DNA of 32,866 bases from an uncultured Sediminicola sp. (GCA_938039345.1 CALHVB010000047.1:1-32866), one strand, 5' to 3'; shown: positions 7,747-16,045, numbered from the stretch's first letter. Notes: a model not told the origin generated them from the letters alone. Translations and numbers: made by a program.

Positions 7747-8468
7747 GAACACTGGTAATAGGAGACATCCATTCGGGATTAAAAGCATTAAAGCAACTAT
7801 TAAAAAAGGCTAAAGTTACAACTAACGATCATCTTATTTTTTTAGGAGATTATATAGATGGTTGGAGTGATGCTGCAGAGACAATAGACTTTTTAATCTC
7901 ATTAAAAGAAACGCATAAATGTACTTTTATTAGAGGAAACCATGATGAGTTGTGTTACGATTGGTTAAATGAAGGAAAAGATAACCCTACTTGGTTTATG
8001 CATGGAGGAGAAGCTACTATAAAGTCTTACGATAAAATCAGTATAGAAAGTAAAAAGGAGCATATTAAATTTTATGCAGACTTGGAGAATTATTATATAG
8101 ATTCTAACAATAGAATTTTTATGCATGCTGGGTTTACCAATTTAAAAGGAGTAGAATACGAGTATTTTACACAATCTTTTTATTGGGATAGAACCTTATG
8201 GGAACTAGCCTTGGCTTTAAACCCTAATATTACACAAGATGATCCTTTTTATCCTGCAAGACTAAAACAATACAAAGAAATATACATTGGACATACACCA
8301 TTAACCAGAATAGGAGAAACATACCCTAAAAATGTGGCTAACCTATGGAATATGGATACGGGCGCGGCTTTTAAAGGACCATTATCTATTATGGATATTG
8401 ATACAAAAGAGATATGGCAAAGCAACCCAGTACATACTTTTTATCCTAATGAACAGGGTAGAAACTAA
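7743..8468 (+). CDS. PPP-type metallophosphoesterase (serine/threonine phosphatase-like)
   Basis: This 241-residue calcineurin-like phosphoesterase has the full PPP motif set: GDIHS (D8, H10), GDYIDG (D36), RGNHDE (N66, H67), MHAG (H128) and GHTP (H184). These ligands build a two-metal centre in bacterial protein phosphatases and diadenosine-tetraphosphatase relatives (PrpE/ApaH-like). Which substrate it uses is not evident. The ATG at 7743 overlaps the preceding stop by four bases (ATGA). The longer in-frame reading from 7677 would only add residues that shadow the upstream membrane helix, and the conserved strand begins right at MRTLVIGDIH. Coupling to the zinc-ribbon gene suggests a shared function. 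Confidence 0.92.
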   Translation: MRTLVIGDIHSGLKALKQLLKKAKVTTNDHLIFLGDYIDGWSDAAETIDFLISLKETHKCTFIRGNHDELCYDWLNEGKDNPTWFMHGGEATIKSYDKISIESKKEHIKFYADLENYYIDSNNRIFMHAGFTNLKGVEYEYFTQSFYWDRTLWELALALNPNITQDDPFYPARLKQYKEIYIGHTPLTRIGETYPKNVANLWNMDTGAAFKGPLSIMDIDTKEIWQSNPVHTFYPNEQGRN

Positions 8469-8531
8469 ATTTAATGCTACCTTATACTAGTTTCTCAATA
8501 GAAATGGGGATATTTGCAAAAAATATACAGT

Positions 8532-9536
<1,005 letters not shown>

Positions 9537-9568
9537 AAAAAACCGGTTCTATTTAGAACCGGTTTTTT
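9537..9568. terminator. Bidirectional intrinsic terminator
   Basis: Arms AAAACCGGTTCT (9539-9550) and AGAACCGGTTTT (9555-9566) form a perfect hairpin with loop ATTT. A T-run follows on the plus strand (TTTTTT) and a matching A-run precedes it, so it works in both directions. It separates the convergent desaturase (stop at 9536) and the helix-hairpin-helix gene (stop at 9573). Confidence 0.93.
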
Positions 9569-9572
9569 GTTT

Positions 9573-10145
9573 TTAAAGCTTTCCTCCTTTATGTTCATCT
9601 TGCCATTTAGAAAGATCTGCCCATTTACCCTCATAAGCCATTTTAGATTGTAACGGCCACGAAGCTGGGTCGTGTATTTTATAACGCTCACCACCAGAAT
9701 CTAAAACTTCTTGGCATTTAGCAACAGGAGTTTCAGATAAGGCTTTCCATGTTTTTATATCGAAAGAATGAAATAAACCTTCAATTTTAGGACCTATACC
9801 TTCTACCACTTTTAAATCGTCTTGTTTAATTTTTTTGCCAAATGCAAGTTTAGCCGCATCGGCATCAAAAGCAATTAGTGGGGCTGCTGTTGCACCAAGC
9901 GAAGATGCTATGTTTGTATCTATTGAAGGCGCTGCTACTTTTGCAGAAAGCTTAGTATTGCATGCGGCTAGGTCTGCTTCTAATTTTGCATTTTTATCGC
10001 GACATAATTTTAAATCGTCTGAGTAATCTATAACGGTGTCGCTGCTGCTACTTGCTTTACCTAGTAAATAACCTAATAATGCGCAAATAAGGCCAACTAA
10101 TAAAGGAATAATCCAGCACCATATATTCATATTTTGAAAATCCAT
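9573..10145 (-). CDS. Membrane-anchored helix-hairpin-helix domain protein
   Basis: This 190-residue protein has an N-terminal membrane helix (about 8-29, WCWIIPLLVGLICALLGYLL) and a short heptad-like stretch (48-66). A linker follows, then a C-terminal domain (about 107-190) starting DDLKVVEGIGPKIEGLFHSF. The GIGPKI turn is a helix-hairpin-helix of the kind seen in the 'flap endonuclease-1-like 5' DNA nuclease' group (COG3743). No nuclease active site is visible, and the domain in such proteins is mostly annotated without proof of DNA binding. Tryptophan-rich ASWPLQSKMAYEGKWADLSK is typical of the Bacteroidota version. It follows the OmpA gene by 27 bp on the same strand, so they are probably co-transcribed. 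Orientation of the domain across the membrane cannot be determined. Confidence 0.82.
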   Translation of the reverse strand: MDFQNMNIWCWIIPLLVGLICALLGYLLGKASSSSDTVIDYSDDLKLCRDKNAKLEADLAACNTKLSAKVAAPSIDTNIASSLGATAAPLIAFDADAAKLAFGKKIKQDDLKVVEGIGPKIEGLFHSFDIKTWKALSETPVAKCQEVLDSGGERYKIHDPASWPLQSKMAYEGKWADLSKWQDEHKGGKL

Positions 10146-10172
10146 ATTTTTTTAATTTTTAGTGTTTAATAT

Positions 10173-11078
10173 TTAGTTAAGTGTTATAATTGTTCTTCTG
10201 TTTTCTGCTCTTCCTTTTTCAGTTGCATTACTAGCTATTGGTTGGTCTGGACCTTTAGATGTAGCATTAATTTTTGCTGCAGGAATACCATTTCTAATAA
10301 GATAATTTTTTCCAAAATTTGCTCTTTCTTGTCCTAGAGCTATATTATTATTTCGGTCTCCAACATTATCTGTATGGCCTATTACATTACAAGAAGCGCC
10401 TTCTACTTTATCTAAATATCTAGAAATATCTGCAATTTCTTGTCTTTGTTCTGGTGTAAGATTTACGGCGGTTTGCCCAGTATTAAAGTGTAGCACTATT
10501 GGGTTAGCTTTTATTTTATCTGCTAGCGGTTGCAAATCTTCTTCTACTTTTTCGGATATGGCGTAAGATTCTGGACCAAAGAAAATATTATCATTAGGAA
10601 CCATTTCTTCTTTTAAGGCACCAAAAACATCTATTTGAGAAGAAGGTATACCTTTAGAAGTAAAATAATTTTTAATAGCTGTAGCTCTTGCTAAACCTAA
10701 ATTAGGAAAGGCAGAGTTATTTATTTCACTACTTTTATAAAACCCAGTAATATTTATAGTTTTATCACTGTGTGTATCTAAATATTTTTTTAAACTAAAA
10801 ATTCCTGCATCTACATTTGCCGATACTGTATCTAGTATGGTGAAGTTAGAAACGTTAAAATTAATATTATCGGGATTGCTATACGTAAAGTCTCCGTTAT
10901 TGATAGCGAAAGGATATGATGTTGCTTCTGGAGTAATTGGTGCTTCTACTACCTTTTCCTTGGCATCTATATTTTCATCTACATTATTACCGCAAGTAGA
11001 GCAGCAATGAATATAAAAATAAGTTCCTGCTAATATCGTTAAGATAATTAGCAGCAAATACAATGTTTTTTTACTCAT
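10173..11078 (-). CDS. OmpA-family protein with degenerate second OmpA-like half
   Basis: This 301-residue protein has an N-terminal membrane segment or uncleaved signal (about 5-23) followed by CCSTC. The C-terminal OmpA/MotB-like peptidoglycan-binding domain (about 188-301) is intact: FNTGQTAVNLTPEQ, NVIGHTDNVGD (231-241, D237), LGQERANFGKNYLI (248-261) and GRAENRRT (289-296). A preceding segment (about 76-155) has a similar plan, NITGFYKSSE and LGLARATAIKNYFTSKGI, but lacks the TD acid of the peptidoglycan site. It is therefore best read as a decayed or repurposed first copy. The protein should tether envelope components to the cell wall. A long leader with a hairpin lies upstream (see 11315-11382). 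Confidence 0.88.
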   Translation of the reverse strand: MSKKTLYLLLIILTILAGTYFYIHCCSTCGNNVDENIDAKEKVVEAPITPEATSYPFAINNGDFTYSNPDNINFNVSNFTILDTVSANVDAGIFSLKKYLDTHSDKTINITGFYKSSEINNSAFPNLGLARATAIKNYFTSKGIPSSQIDVFGALKEEMVPNDNIFFGPESYAISEKVEEDLQPLADKIKANPIVLHFNTGQTAVNLTPEQRQEIADISRYLDKVEGASCNVIGHTDNVGDRNNNIALGQERANFGKNYLIRNGIPAAKINATSKGPDQPIASNATEKGRAENRRTIITLN

Positions 11079-11314
11079 AATATGGTGTTTAGTGTTTATT
11101 CTTCTAAAATTATTAAAAAAAAATTAAAAATGTTAAAATTGAACTTTAAATCTTATTGATTAAGGTGTTAATTGATTTTTTCTGAATTTCACTAGTATTG
11201 TTAGCTAAAAAGTAAAAGGAATAAACCAGATATACATTTTTTGCTACCATTTACAAGGAATTGTTTATCTAGTGGTTAATTTATACAGAACTTACTAATG
11301 TTTTTCTAGGATAT

Positions 11315-11355
11315 ACCCTATTTCTCCCGATATAATTTCGGCATTGGAATAGGGT
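11315..11355 (-). promoter_or_regulatory. Nested hairpin in putative OmpA leader RNA
   Basis: Outer arms ACCCTATT (11315-11322) and AATAGGGT (11348-11355) enclose inner arms CCGA (11327-11330) and TCGG (11338-11341). If transcription starts near 11369 from the box at 11375-11382, the hairpin forms within the first 60 nt of an approximately 290-nt leader ahead of the OmpA start at 11078. Function is unknown; it could stabilise the 5' end or act as an attenuator. Confidence 0.45.
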
Positions 11356-11374
11356 TTCTTTACTAATTACGAAA

Positions 11375-11382
11375 CAAAAGTA
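11375..11382 (-). promoter_or_regulatory. Putative -7 promoter box TACTTTTG
   Basis: On the minus strand TACTTTTG fits the Bacteroidota TAnnTTTG consensus exactly. No clear -33 TTG is seen at the usual spacing. It would drive the OmpA/helix-hairpin-helix pair through a long leader. Confidence 0.45.
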
Positions 11383-11470
11383 AGATTTTTCTTTAGTTTT
11401 TATTAAATTGCACACGTTTAATTATTTTACAACAATTAAAGTTTCCCTGTAAATAGAAAAAACATAATTT

Positions 11471-11617
11471 ATGATACGTAAGATTTTTAGAGAGCTTTGC
11501 TCTAAGGTTTTAAATTTATTTAGTTTTTGTTGCATGGTTTTTTTATTAGGAATTCAAACTTTATTAGAAGGAAGTTGGCGAGTGCCTGAGGTTGATAATA
11601 ATAAAAAATTTGAATAG
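11471..11617 (+). CDS. Small hypothetical membrane protein
   Basis: An ATG at 11471 opens 48 codons to TAG at 11615. The translation starts MIRKIFRELCSKVLNLFSFC, continues with a hydrophobic stretch (about residues 14-30) and ends WRVPEVDNNKKFE. A basic N-terminus, one membrane helix and a polar tail fit a genuine small membrane peptide. No family is recognised and no clear promoter precedes it. Nothing else occupies this stretch on either strand. The 270 bp that follow, up to 11888, hold two short palindromes and no other gene. Confidence 0.45.
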   Translation: MIRKIFRELCSKVLNLFSFCCMVFLLGIQTLLEGSWRVPEVDNNKKFE

Positions 11618-11696
11618 TCTATAACCTCAATAACCAATGTCATTATCTAGGTATTTAGAAGTTTTTATAGCTTCGTCTTTTACCTTAATAAGATAT

Positions 11697-11714
11697 ATTC
11701 TTGTAGACAAGAAT
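11697..11714. repeat. Short palindrome ATTCTTGT-AG-ACAAGAAT
   Basis: Eight-bp perfect arms are separated by two bases. A second near-palindrome, GGTTTAGTAAACC, lies at 11746-11758. Both fall between the small ORF and the end of the DUF1304 gene. They could be protein-binding sites or a weak terminator for the small ORF; no T-run follows. Confidence 0.3.
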
Positions 11715-11887
11715 TGATATTAATTTGTTTTGCTTTATTTGTTAGGGTTTAGTAAACCGTAACTTATTATGTTAGTATAATAAACAGTTTGAAAATGTCA
11801 AATTCGTTGAATGTCTCATGGAGTTTGGTTTGAGGATTATTTACTTAAGACATTTCTTTTTTTACACAAGATAAATCTTACTGGTGG

Positions 11888-12250
11888 TTATTTAACAATA
11901 CATAGTATAATACCGATTAAAGCAGGTAATGCTTGTATAAAAAATATTTTCTTTTCTACAGTTAATGCTCCATATATCCCAGCAATAGATACACAGCCTA
12001 AAAAGAAAATGCTAATGTTAGTTTTCCAAACGGGGTCGCTAATAAAAAAAGTCCATATGAGACCAGCAGCTAAGAAACCATTATATAAACCCTGGTTAGC
12101 AGCCAATGGCTTAGTAGATTTAAATAACTCTGGTGGGAATTTTCTAAATATTTTAGGGCCTCTTGTTGTCCAAGCAAACATTTCGAACCAAAGAAAATAA
12201 AGGTGAAATAGTGCTATTACAGCAATTAGTATGTTAATTATATTAGTCAT
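11888..12250 (-). CDS. DUF1304 family small membrane protein
   Basis: This 120-residue integral membrane protein has four predicted helices (about 3-22, 55-72, 78-97, 101-118). It carries the DUF1304 hallmark WFEMFAWTTRGPKIF (21-35) and AANQGLYNGFLAAGL (50-64). The molecular function of DUF1304 proteins is not established. The start overlaps the stop of the upstream 3-hydroxyanthranilate dioxygenase gene by 8 bp, so the two are translationally coupled. An open frame of 129 codons on the opposite strand is a shadow of this gene. Confidence 0.9.
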   Translation of the reverse strand: MTNIINILIAVIALFHLYFLWFEMFAWTTRGPKIFRKFPPELFKSTKPLAANQGLYNGFLAAGLIWTFFISDPVWKTNISIFFLGCVSIAGIYGALTVEKKIFFIQALPALIGIILCIVK

Positions 12251-12782
12251 TAGATATAAAACGTTCGTCTACAGGCATTATAGTATTACATTTTTTACAA
12301 GTTCTTAATTCTTTAGAACTATAGAAATGTTTAAAATGGCTTAAGAAATCTTTTTCAATATCATGCAAAACAAAATAGGCTTCATAAAGTTTGTCATTAC
12401 AATTATCGCAGAACCATAAGAGTCCGTCATCAACATGCATGTTAGCCCTTTTTCTTTCTATAACAAGCCCTATAGAGTCTTTATGCCTAACGGGAGAATG
12501 TGGTACTTTAGCTGGGTGTAAATACATATCGCCAGGGCCTAGTTTCATTGTTTTTTTTTGACCATCTTCTTGAATGTGCACTTCTATATGTCCTTCTAAT
12601 TGATAAAAAAGTTCTTCGGTTTCGTTGTAATGGTAATCTTTTCTAGCATTTGGCCCAGCAACTATCATTACAATATAGTCTCCTGCATCTTTATATAAGT
12701 TTTTGTTGCCTACAGGTGGTTTTAGAGTATCTCTATTTTTCGCAATCCATTTCGTAAGATTAAAAGGAGCTGCTATTGCCAT
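12243..12782 (-). CDS. nbaC: 3-hydroxyanthranilate 3,4-dioxygenase
   Basis: This 179-residue cupin cleaves 3-hydroxyanthranilate to 2-amino-3-carboxymuconate semialdehyde, the step leading to quinolinate (NAD synthesis) or to tryptophan catabolism. Catalytic iron ligands H51, E57 and H95 are present, as are substrate-binding R47 and R99 and the second-shell glutamate in LVIER (E109). A rubredoxin-like second site, CDNC (C125, C128) and CKKC (C162, C165), marks the bacterial homologue. Length matches characterised bacterial enzymes. No other kynurenine-pathway gene is in the window. A near-consensus -7 box TAACTTTC lies at 12799-12806 on the minus strand. Confidence 0.95.
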   Translation of the reverse strand: MAIAAPFNLTKWIAKNRDTLKPPVGNKNLYKDAGDYIVMIVAGPNARKDYHYNETEELFYQLEGHIEVHIQEDGQKKTMKLGPGDMYLHPAKVPHSPVRHKDSIGLVIERKRANMHVDDGLLWFCDNCNDKLYEAYFVLHDIEKDFLSHFKHFYSSKELRTCKKCNTIMPVDERFISND

Positions 12783-12835
12783 ATTATTAAGTTTTTGTGA
12801 AAGTTAAAAAAAAGAGTTGACATAATTATAAATAT

Positions 12836-12867
12836 AAAGACCGCTTAATGTAAATTAAGCGGTCTTT
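12836..12867. terminator. Intrinsic terminator
   Basis: AAAGACCGCTTAAT (12836-12849) and ATTAAGCGGTCTTT (12854-12867) form a perfect 14-bp stem with a 4-base loop. It lies 28 bp after the stop of the first CAP gene on the minus strand and isolates it from the dioxygenase operon. Confidence 0.88.
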
Positions 12868-12895
12868 TAAAAATAAACACTTGGTAAAATACTAA

Positions 12896-13384
12896 TTATT
12901 CAAAAAACATTTGTGTAAAATAAAAAACTCCTTTTTGATCTTCTTTTACACTAATAGCTGTATGCGTATAATTTCCTTCTATAGTTTTTTTATGTTTTTT
13001 ACTTGCTAACCATGCGTTAAAAGCATCTGTAGCTGTAAGATAGTCTTTTCCAACATTTTCGCTTACAGCCTTAGCCTTCGTTTTTTTTGAAAGAGCTGAA
13101 GCTCTATGGTTAAAGTTATCGTGACTTATTTTTCCTTTAGAAATCATATAATCATTATGAATCATAGCAGCATTGTATGTATGTACATCAAAAATAAGCT
13201 CGTTTTTTCCTATAGATATTCTATGTGCATTTACAAGTTCAAATATTTCTTTTTCTAAAGGATTAGATACTTGTGATACTACAGTAGTACTTTCAAATAA
13301 TTCTTCTTCTTCTTGTACTATTGTATTAGTGCATGATGTTAGTGTAGTAATAACTAAGATTAAAAAAGTGTAATGTAATTTCAT
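12896..13384 (-). CDS. CAP (SCP/PR-1-like) domain lipoprotein, copy 1
   Basis: This 162-residue secreted protein has a lipobox ending LTSC (lipidated C18) and an acidic linker (QEEEELFE). The CAP domain covers about residues 43-162. CAP-type markers are VNAHRISIGKNELIFD, ISHDNFNHRAS, SENVGKDY, AFNAWLASKKHKKTIEGN and THTAISVKEDQKGVFYFTQMF. These resemble YkwD-type bacterial CAP proteins, whose biochemical role is unclear (lipid or ligand binding is proposed for eukaryotic relatives). A second copy lies 259 bp upstream on the same strand. A perfect minus-strand -7 box TAGTTTTG is at 13406-13413. Confidence 0.9.
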   Translation of the reverse strand: MKLHYTFLILVITTLTSCTNTIVQEEEELFESTTVVSQVSNPLEKEIFELVNAHRISIGKNELIFDVHTYNAAMIHNDYMISKGKISHDNFNHRASALSKKTKAKAVSENVGKDYLTATDAFNAWLASKKHKKTIEGNYTHTAISVKEDQKGVFYFTQMFFE

Positions 13385-13405
13385 TTTATTGTTTTATTTC
13401 TGAGG

Positions 13406-13413
13406 CAAAACTA
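13406..13413 (-). promoter_or_regulatory. Putative -7 promoter box TAGTTTTG
   Basis: It matches TAnnTTTG exactly on the minus strand, 21 bp before the start codon of the first CAP gene at 13384. This gives a short leader. No -33 TTG is obvious. Confidence 0.55.
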
Positions 13414-13643
13414 TGTATGAATTCATTTAAAACCATACTGTACTTAAATAAACATGAAATTATTCGATAATATGTAAAAACCTATAGAGCAAAGGCTTAT
13501 CGATGAAACACGCAGTGCATTTTATCGGAAAAACAGCTCCTTTTAGTCTATTTTTACCCTTTTGTCTAACTTAATTATACACACACCGACGCTTATTGTT
13601 TTATTCTTAGAAGAAGTGATAAATAATGCCGATAAAAGTTAAA

Positions 13644-14123
13644 TTATTTAAAGAATAGTTGTGTATAATATAGCTTGCCATTAGCATTTCTTTTTACACT
13701 TATGGCTGTATGCGTAAATTCTCCTTCAATGGTTTTTCTATGATTAGTGCTTGTTAGCCAACCTTCAAAAGCAGCATTAGCACTAGTGTAGTCTTTTGCT
13801 ACATTTTCAGAGACAAGAGAAGCCTCTGTTTCTGCCGCAATATTAGATGCACGTGTATTAAAATTATCATGGTTGGTAGCTCCTTTTGCTACCATATAGT
13901 TGGTGTGTTCATTAGCATACTTATATGCTACAGAACTAAATTCAAGAGAATTTTGGCCTAAATTAAGTCTGTGTTCGTTTACAATGCTTAATAGTTCTTG
14001 TTCTACTTGTATAACATTTTCAGCGCTTATAATGTTTGTTTCCTCAATGCTTTCTTTGTTACAGGATAATATTAGGGTACTAAAAAGTAATGTAAGGGCA
14101 AAGTAACGTAATCTAATTTTCAT
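13644..14123 (-). CDS. CAP (SCP/PR-1-like) domain lipoprotein, copy 2
   Basis: This 159-residue paralogue of the neighbouring CAP lipoprotein shares the same plan: lipobox LILSC (C21), then VNEHRLNLGQNSLEFS, ATNHDNFNTRAS, SENVAKDYTSANAAFEGWL, TNHRKTIEGEFTHTAISVKR and YYTQLFFK at the end. The C-terminal halves of the two are clearly alike while the leader and linker differ, as expected of an older tandem duplication. The 259-bp gap between copies suggests separate transcription. Two direct repeats of ATTGCAAGTAGG sit immediately upstream (14134-14167). Confidence 0.9.
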   Translation of the reverse strand: MKIRLRYFALTLLFSTLILSCNKESIEETNIISAENVIQVEQELLSIVNEHRLNLGQNSLEFSSVAYKYANEHTNYMVAKGATNHDNFNTRASNIAAETEASLVSENVAKDYTSANAAFEGWLTSTNHRKTIEGEFTHTAISVKRNANGKLYYTQLFFK

Positions 14124-14133
14124 ATAGTTTCTA

Positions 14134-14167
14134 ATTGCAAGTAGGTGTTTATTCTATTGCAAGTAGG
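14134..14167. repeat. Two 12-bp direct repeats, 22 bp apart, upstream of CAP copy 2
   Basis: ATTGCAAGTAGG occurs at 14134-14145 and again at 14156-14167, one repeat per about two helical turns, directly ahead of the start at 14123. On the minus strand each reads CCTACTTGCAAT. The nearer copy resembles a -7 box (TACTTG) and the farther one supplies TTG at a plausible -33 distance. They may be promoter elements or a regulator site. Confidence 0.4.
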
Positions 14168-14327
14168 ATGAGAAGATTGGGGTATTCTCGTGTTCTTAAC
14201 TTAGACTGGGGGTCTTGTTCTCTATGCAATTATATATAAATAGTTAGTCATTGGTTTTATAATATTCTTTTTTTCGATGAATGACCCATTATTTTATTTA
14301 TAAAGTAAGTTTTGTAAGAATTTTACA

Positions 14328-14359
14328 ACACCTACCCTGAGTTTTTAAAGGATAGGTGT
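14328..14359 (-). terminator. Hairpin downstream of kduD
   Basis: ACACCTA (14328-14334) pairs with TAGGTGT (14353-14359), with an extra CCT/AGG step after one mismatch and a loop rich in T. It is 14 bp after the kduD stop (14373) in the transcript. The U-tract on the minus strand is poor, so termination efficiency is uncertain. Confidence 0.55.
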
Positions 14360-14372
14360 ATTAAATGTGTTT

Positions 14373-15167
14373 TTAATCTTCGTTAGATGGTTTGCCAATA
14401 GTAGCAAGAATACCACCATCTACATATATTACTTGTCCGTTTACAAAACTACTTGCTTCTGAACTTAAGAATATAGCCGCTCCTTGTAAATCATTAGGGT
14501 CTCCCCATTTTGCTGCAGGTGTTCTATTAACAATAAAATCGTTAAATGGGTGTCCGTCTACCCTAATAGGAGCTGTTTGTGAAGTAGCAAAATATCCAGG
14601 GCCAATTCCGTTAACCTGAATATTATGTTTTGCCCATTCTGTAGCCATATTTTGAGTTAACATTTTTAGTCCTCCTTTTGCAGCAGCATATGCACCTACA
14701 GTATTTCTGCCTAATTCACTCATCATGGAACAGATATTAATTATTTTCCCTTCTTTTTTAGCAATCATGTTTTTTACTACATGTTTAGATACAATAAAAG
14801 GGCTTACTAAATCAATATCTATTACTTCTTTAAAATCGGCTACTTCCATTTCTTCTAATGGAGTTCTTTTTATGATGCCTGCGTTATTAATAAGAATGTC
14901 AATAGTGCCAACTTCAGTTTCAATTTTTTTAATAGCCTTTATTACTTCCGTTTCATTAGCTACATTAAATTGATAGCCTAGAGCATTGACACCTTCACTT
15001 TTATAATACTCTACAGCAGCAGCAATTTTTTGTTTAGATGAATTTCCGTTTACTATAATTGTTGCTCCTGCTTTTCCTAAACCAGTGGCCATAGCCATTC
15101 CTAGACCATGTGTGCTTCCTGTAACTAAAGCAATTTTCCCTTCTAAATTAAATAATGATACTCCCAT
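14373..15167 (-). CDS. kduD: 2-dehydro-3-deoxy-D-gluconate 5-dehydrogenase (KduD-like SDR)
   Basis: This 264-residue short-chain dehydrogenase has TGSTHGLG (16-23), NNAG (94-97), S147 and Y160-A-A-A-K164. KduD reduces 5-keto-4-deoxy-type 2,5-diketogluconate (DKII) to 2-keto-3-deoxygluconate. The sequence alone could also fit gluconate 5-dehydrogenase, but the gene starts 2 bp after kduI in the same direction, which makes KduD much the better reading. The insert AFNDFIV-type region after the catalytic Lys (TSQTAPIRVDGHPFNDFIVN, 195-214) fits the family. The product would feed KDG kinase and KDPG aldolase, neither of which is in the window. Confidence 0.92.
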   Translation of the reverse strand: MGVSLFNLEGKIALVTGSTHGLGMAMATGLGKAGATIIVNGNSSKQKIAAAVEYYKSEGVNALGYQFNVANETEVIKAIKKIETEVGTIDILINNAGIIKRTPLEEMEVADFKEVIDIDLVSPFIVSKHVVKNMIAKKEGKIINICSMMSELGRNTVGAYAAAKGGLKMLTQNMATEWAKHNIQVNGIGPGYFATSQTAPIRVDGHPFNDFIVNRTPAAKWGDPNDLQGAAIFLSSEASSFVNGQVIYVDGGILATIGKPSNED

Positions 15168-15169
15168 GA

Positions 15170-16009
15170 TTATCTTAATTCTGTAATTTTAGCAGTATCC
15201 ATATCTGTATAATCTAAGTTTTCTCCTGCCATTCCCCAGATAAATGTATAGTTAGAAGTTCCTGCACCACAATGAATAGACCATGGTGGAGATATTACTG
15301 CTTCATGATTTTGCATCCATATATGTCTAGTTTCTTGTGGTTGTCCCATAAAATGACAAACAGATTGTCCTTCTGGTACATCCATATAAAAATATATTTC
15401 CATTCTACGATCATGTACATGTGCAGGCATTGTATTCCACACACTTCCTGCTTTTAATTCTGTCATTCCCATTTGCAATTGGCAAGATGTAATTACACCA
15501 CCAATAATCATTTGGTTAACTGTTCTATGGTTAGCTGTTTCTAAAGAGCCTAATTCTAACTTATTTGCTTCGGCTAGGCTTACTTTTTTTGTGGGATAGT
15601 TTCTGTGAGCAGGAGCAGAGTTTAAATAAAATTTTGCTGGCTTAGCGGCATCATCACTTTTAAATATAACTTCTTTCATACCCATTCCTATATACAGAGC
15701 ATCTTTATGCTCTAATGTATATAATTCTCCATCTACTTCTACAGTACCAGAATCTCCAGCATTTATAATCCCCAATTCTCGTCTTTCTAGGAAATAAGGA
15801 GACTTTAATGGATCTATGTTTTCTAATTTTAAAGGCTTTATTGGTACGGCAGACCCAGCGATATAACGATCATAATGAGAGTAGGTAAGGTTTATTTTAC
15901 CCGGTTGCATTAAGTTATCTATTAAGAATTCTTCTCTTAATTCTTTGGTATCATATTTTTTTACTGCTTTTGGGCTAGAGGCATATCTTGTTTCGTATTG
16001 TGTAGACAT
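15170..16009 (-). CDS. kduI: 5-dehydro-4-deoxy-D-glucuronate isomerase
   Basis: This 279-residue cupin isomerase converts 4-deoxy-L-threo-5-hexosulose uronate, formed spontaneously from unsaturated uronic acids after lyase and unsaturated-uronyl hydrolase action, to 2,5-diketo-3-deoxygluconate. Zinc ligands are H197, H199, E204 and H246, in [15 protein letters not shown] and [13 protein letters not shown] chose the ATG at 16009 ([12 protein letters not shown]), giving a length equal to E. coli KduI. A 13-residue longer reading would extend into the promoter region. The start is preceded by a perfect -7 box TACATTTG (16046-16053) and a 22-bp palindrome (16060-16081), so repression by the divergent LacI-type regulator is expected. 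Confidence 0.96.
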   Translation of the reverse strand: MSTQYETRYASSPKAVKKYDTKELREEFLIDNLMQPGKINLTYSHYDRYIAGSAVPIKPLKLENIDPLKSPYFLERRELGIINAGDSGTVEVDGELYTLEHKDALYIGMGMKEVIFKSDDAAKPAKFYLNSAPAHRNYPTKKVSLAEANKLELGSLETANHRTVNQMIIGGVITSCQLQMGMTELKAGSVWNTMPAHVHDRRMEIYFYMDVPEGQSVCHFMGQPQETRHIWMQNHEAVISPPWSIHCGAGTSNYTFIWGMAGENLDYTDMDTAKITELR

Positions 16010-16045
16010 AATGAATTGATTTTTATGTGTATAAATTATTTTATA

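Larger units (their letters stand above)
11079..11470. other. 392-bp intergenic region with hairpin and minus-strand promoter
   Basis: This gap separates the divergent OmpA gene (minus) and a small plus-strand ORF. The part next to OmpA (11079-11310) is very AT-rich with no reading frame or repeat I can support. The middle has a nested inverted repeat (11315-11355) and a perfect TAnnTTTG box on the minus strand (11375-11382). No convincing plus-strand promoter was found for the small ORF. Confidence 0.6.

Noticed and set aside
11811..12200. A 129-codon open frame on the plus strand
   Set aside because: It is antisense to the well-matched DUF1304 gene and its coupled dioxygenase, and the translation resembles no protein family.
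13520..13638. TTTTATCGG and CCGATAAAA as arms of a terminator between the CAP genes
   Set aside because: The arms are about 100 bp apart, too far for an intrinsic terminator. Kept only as a remark in the CAP finding.
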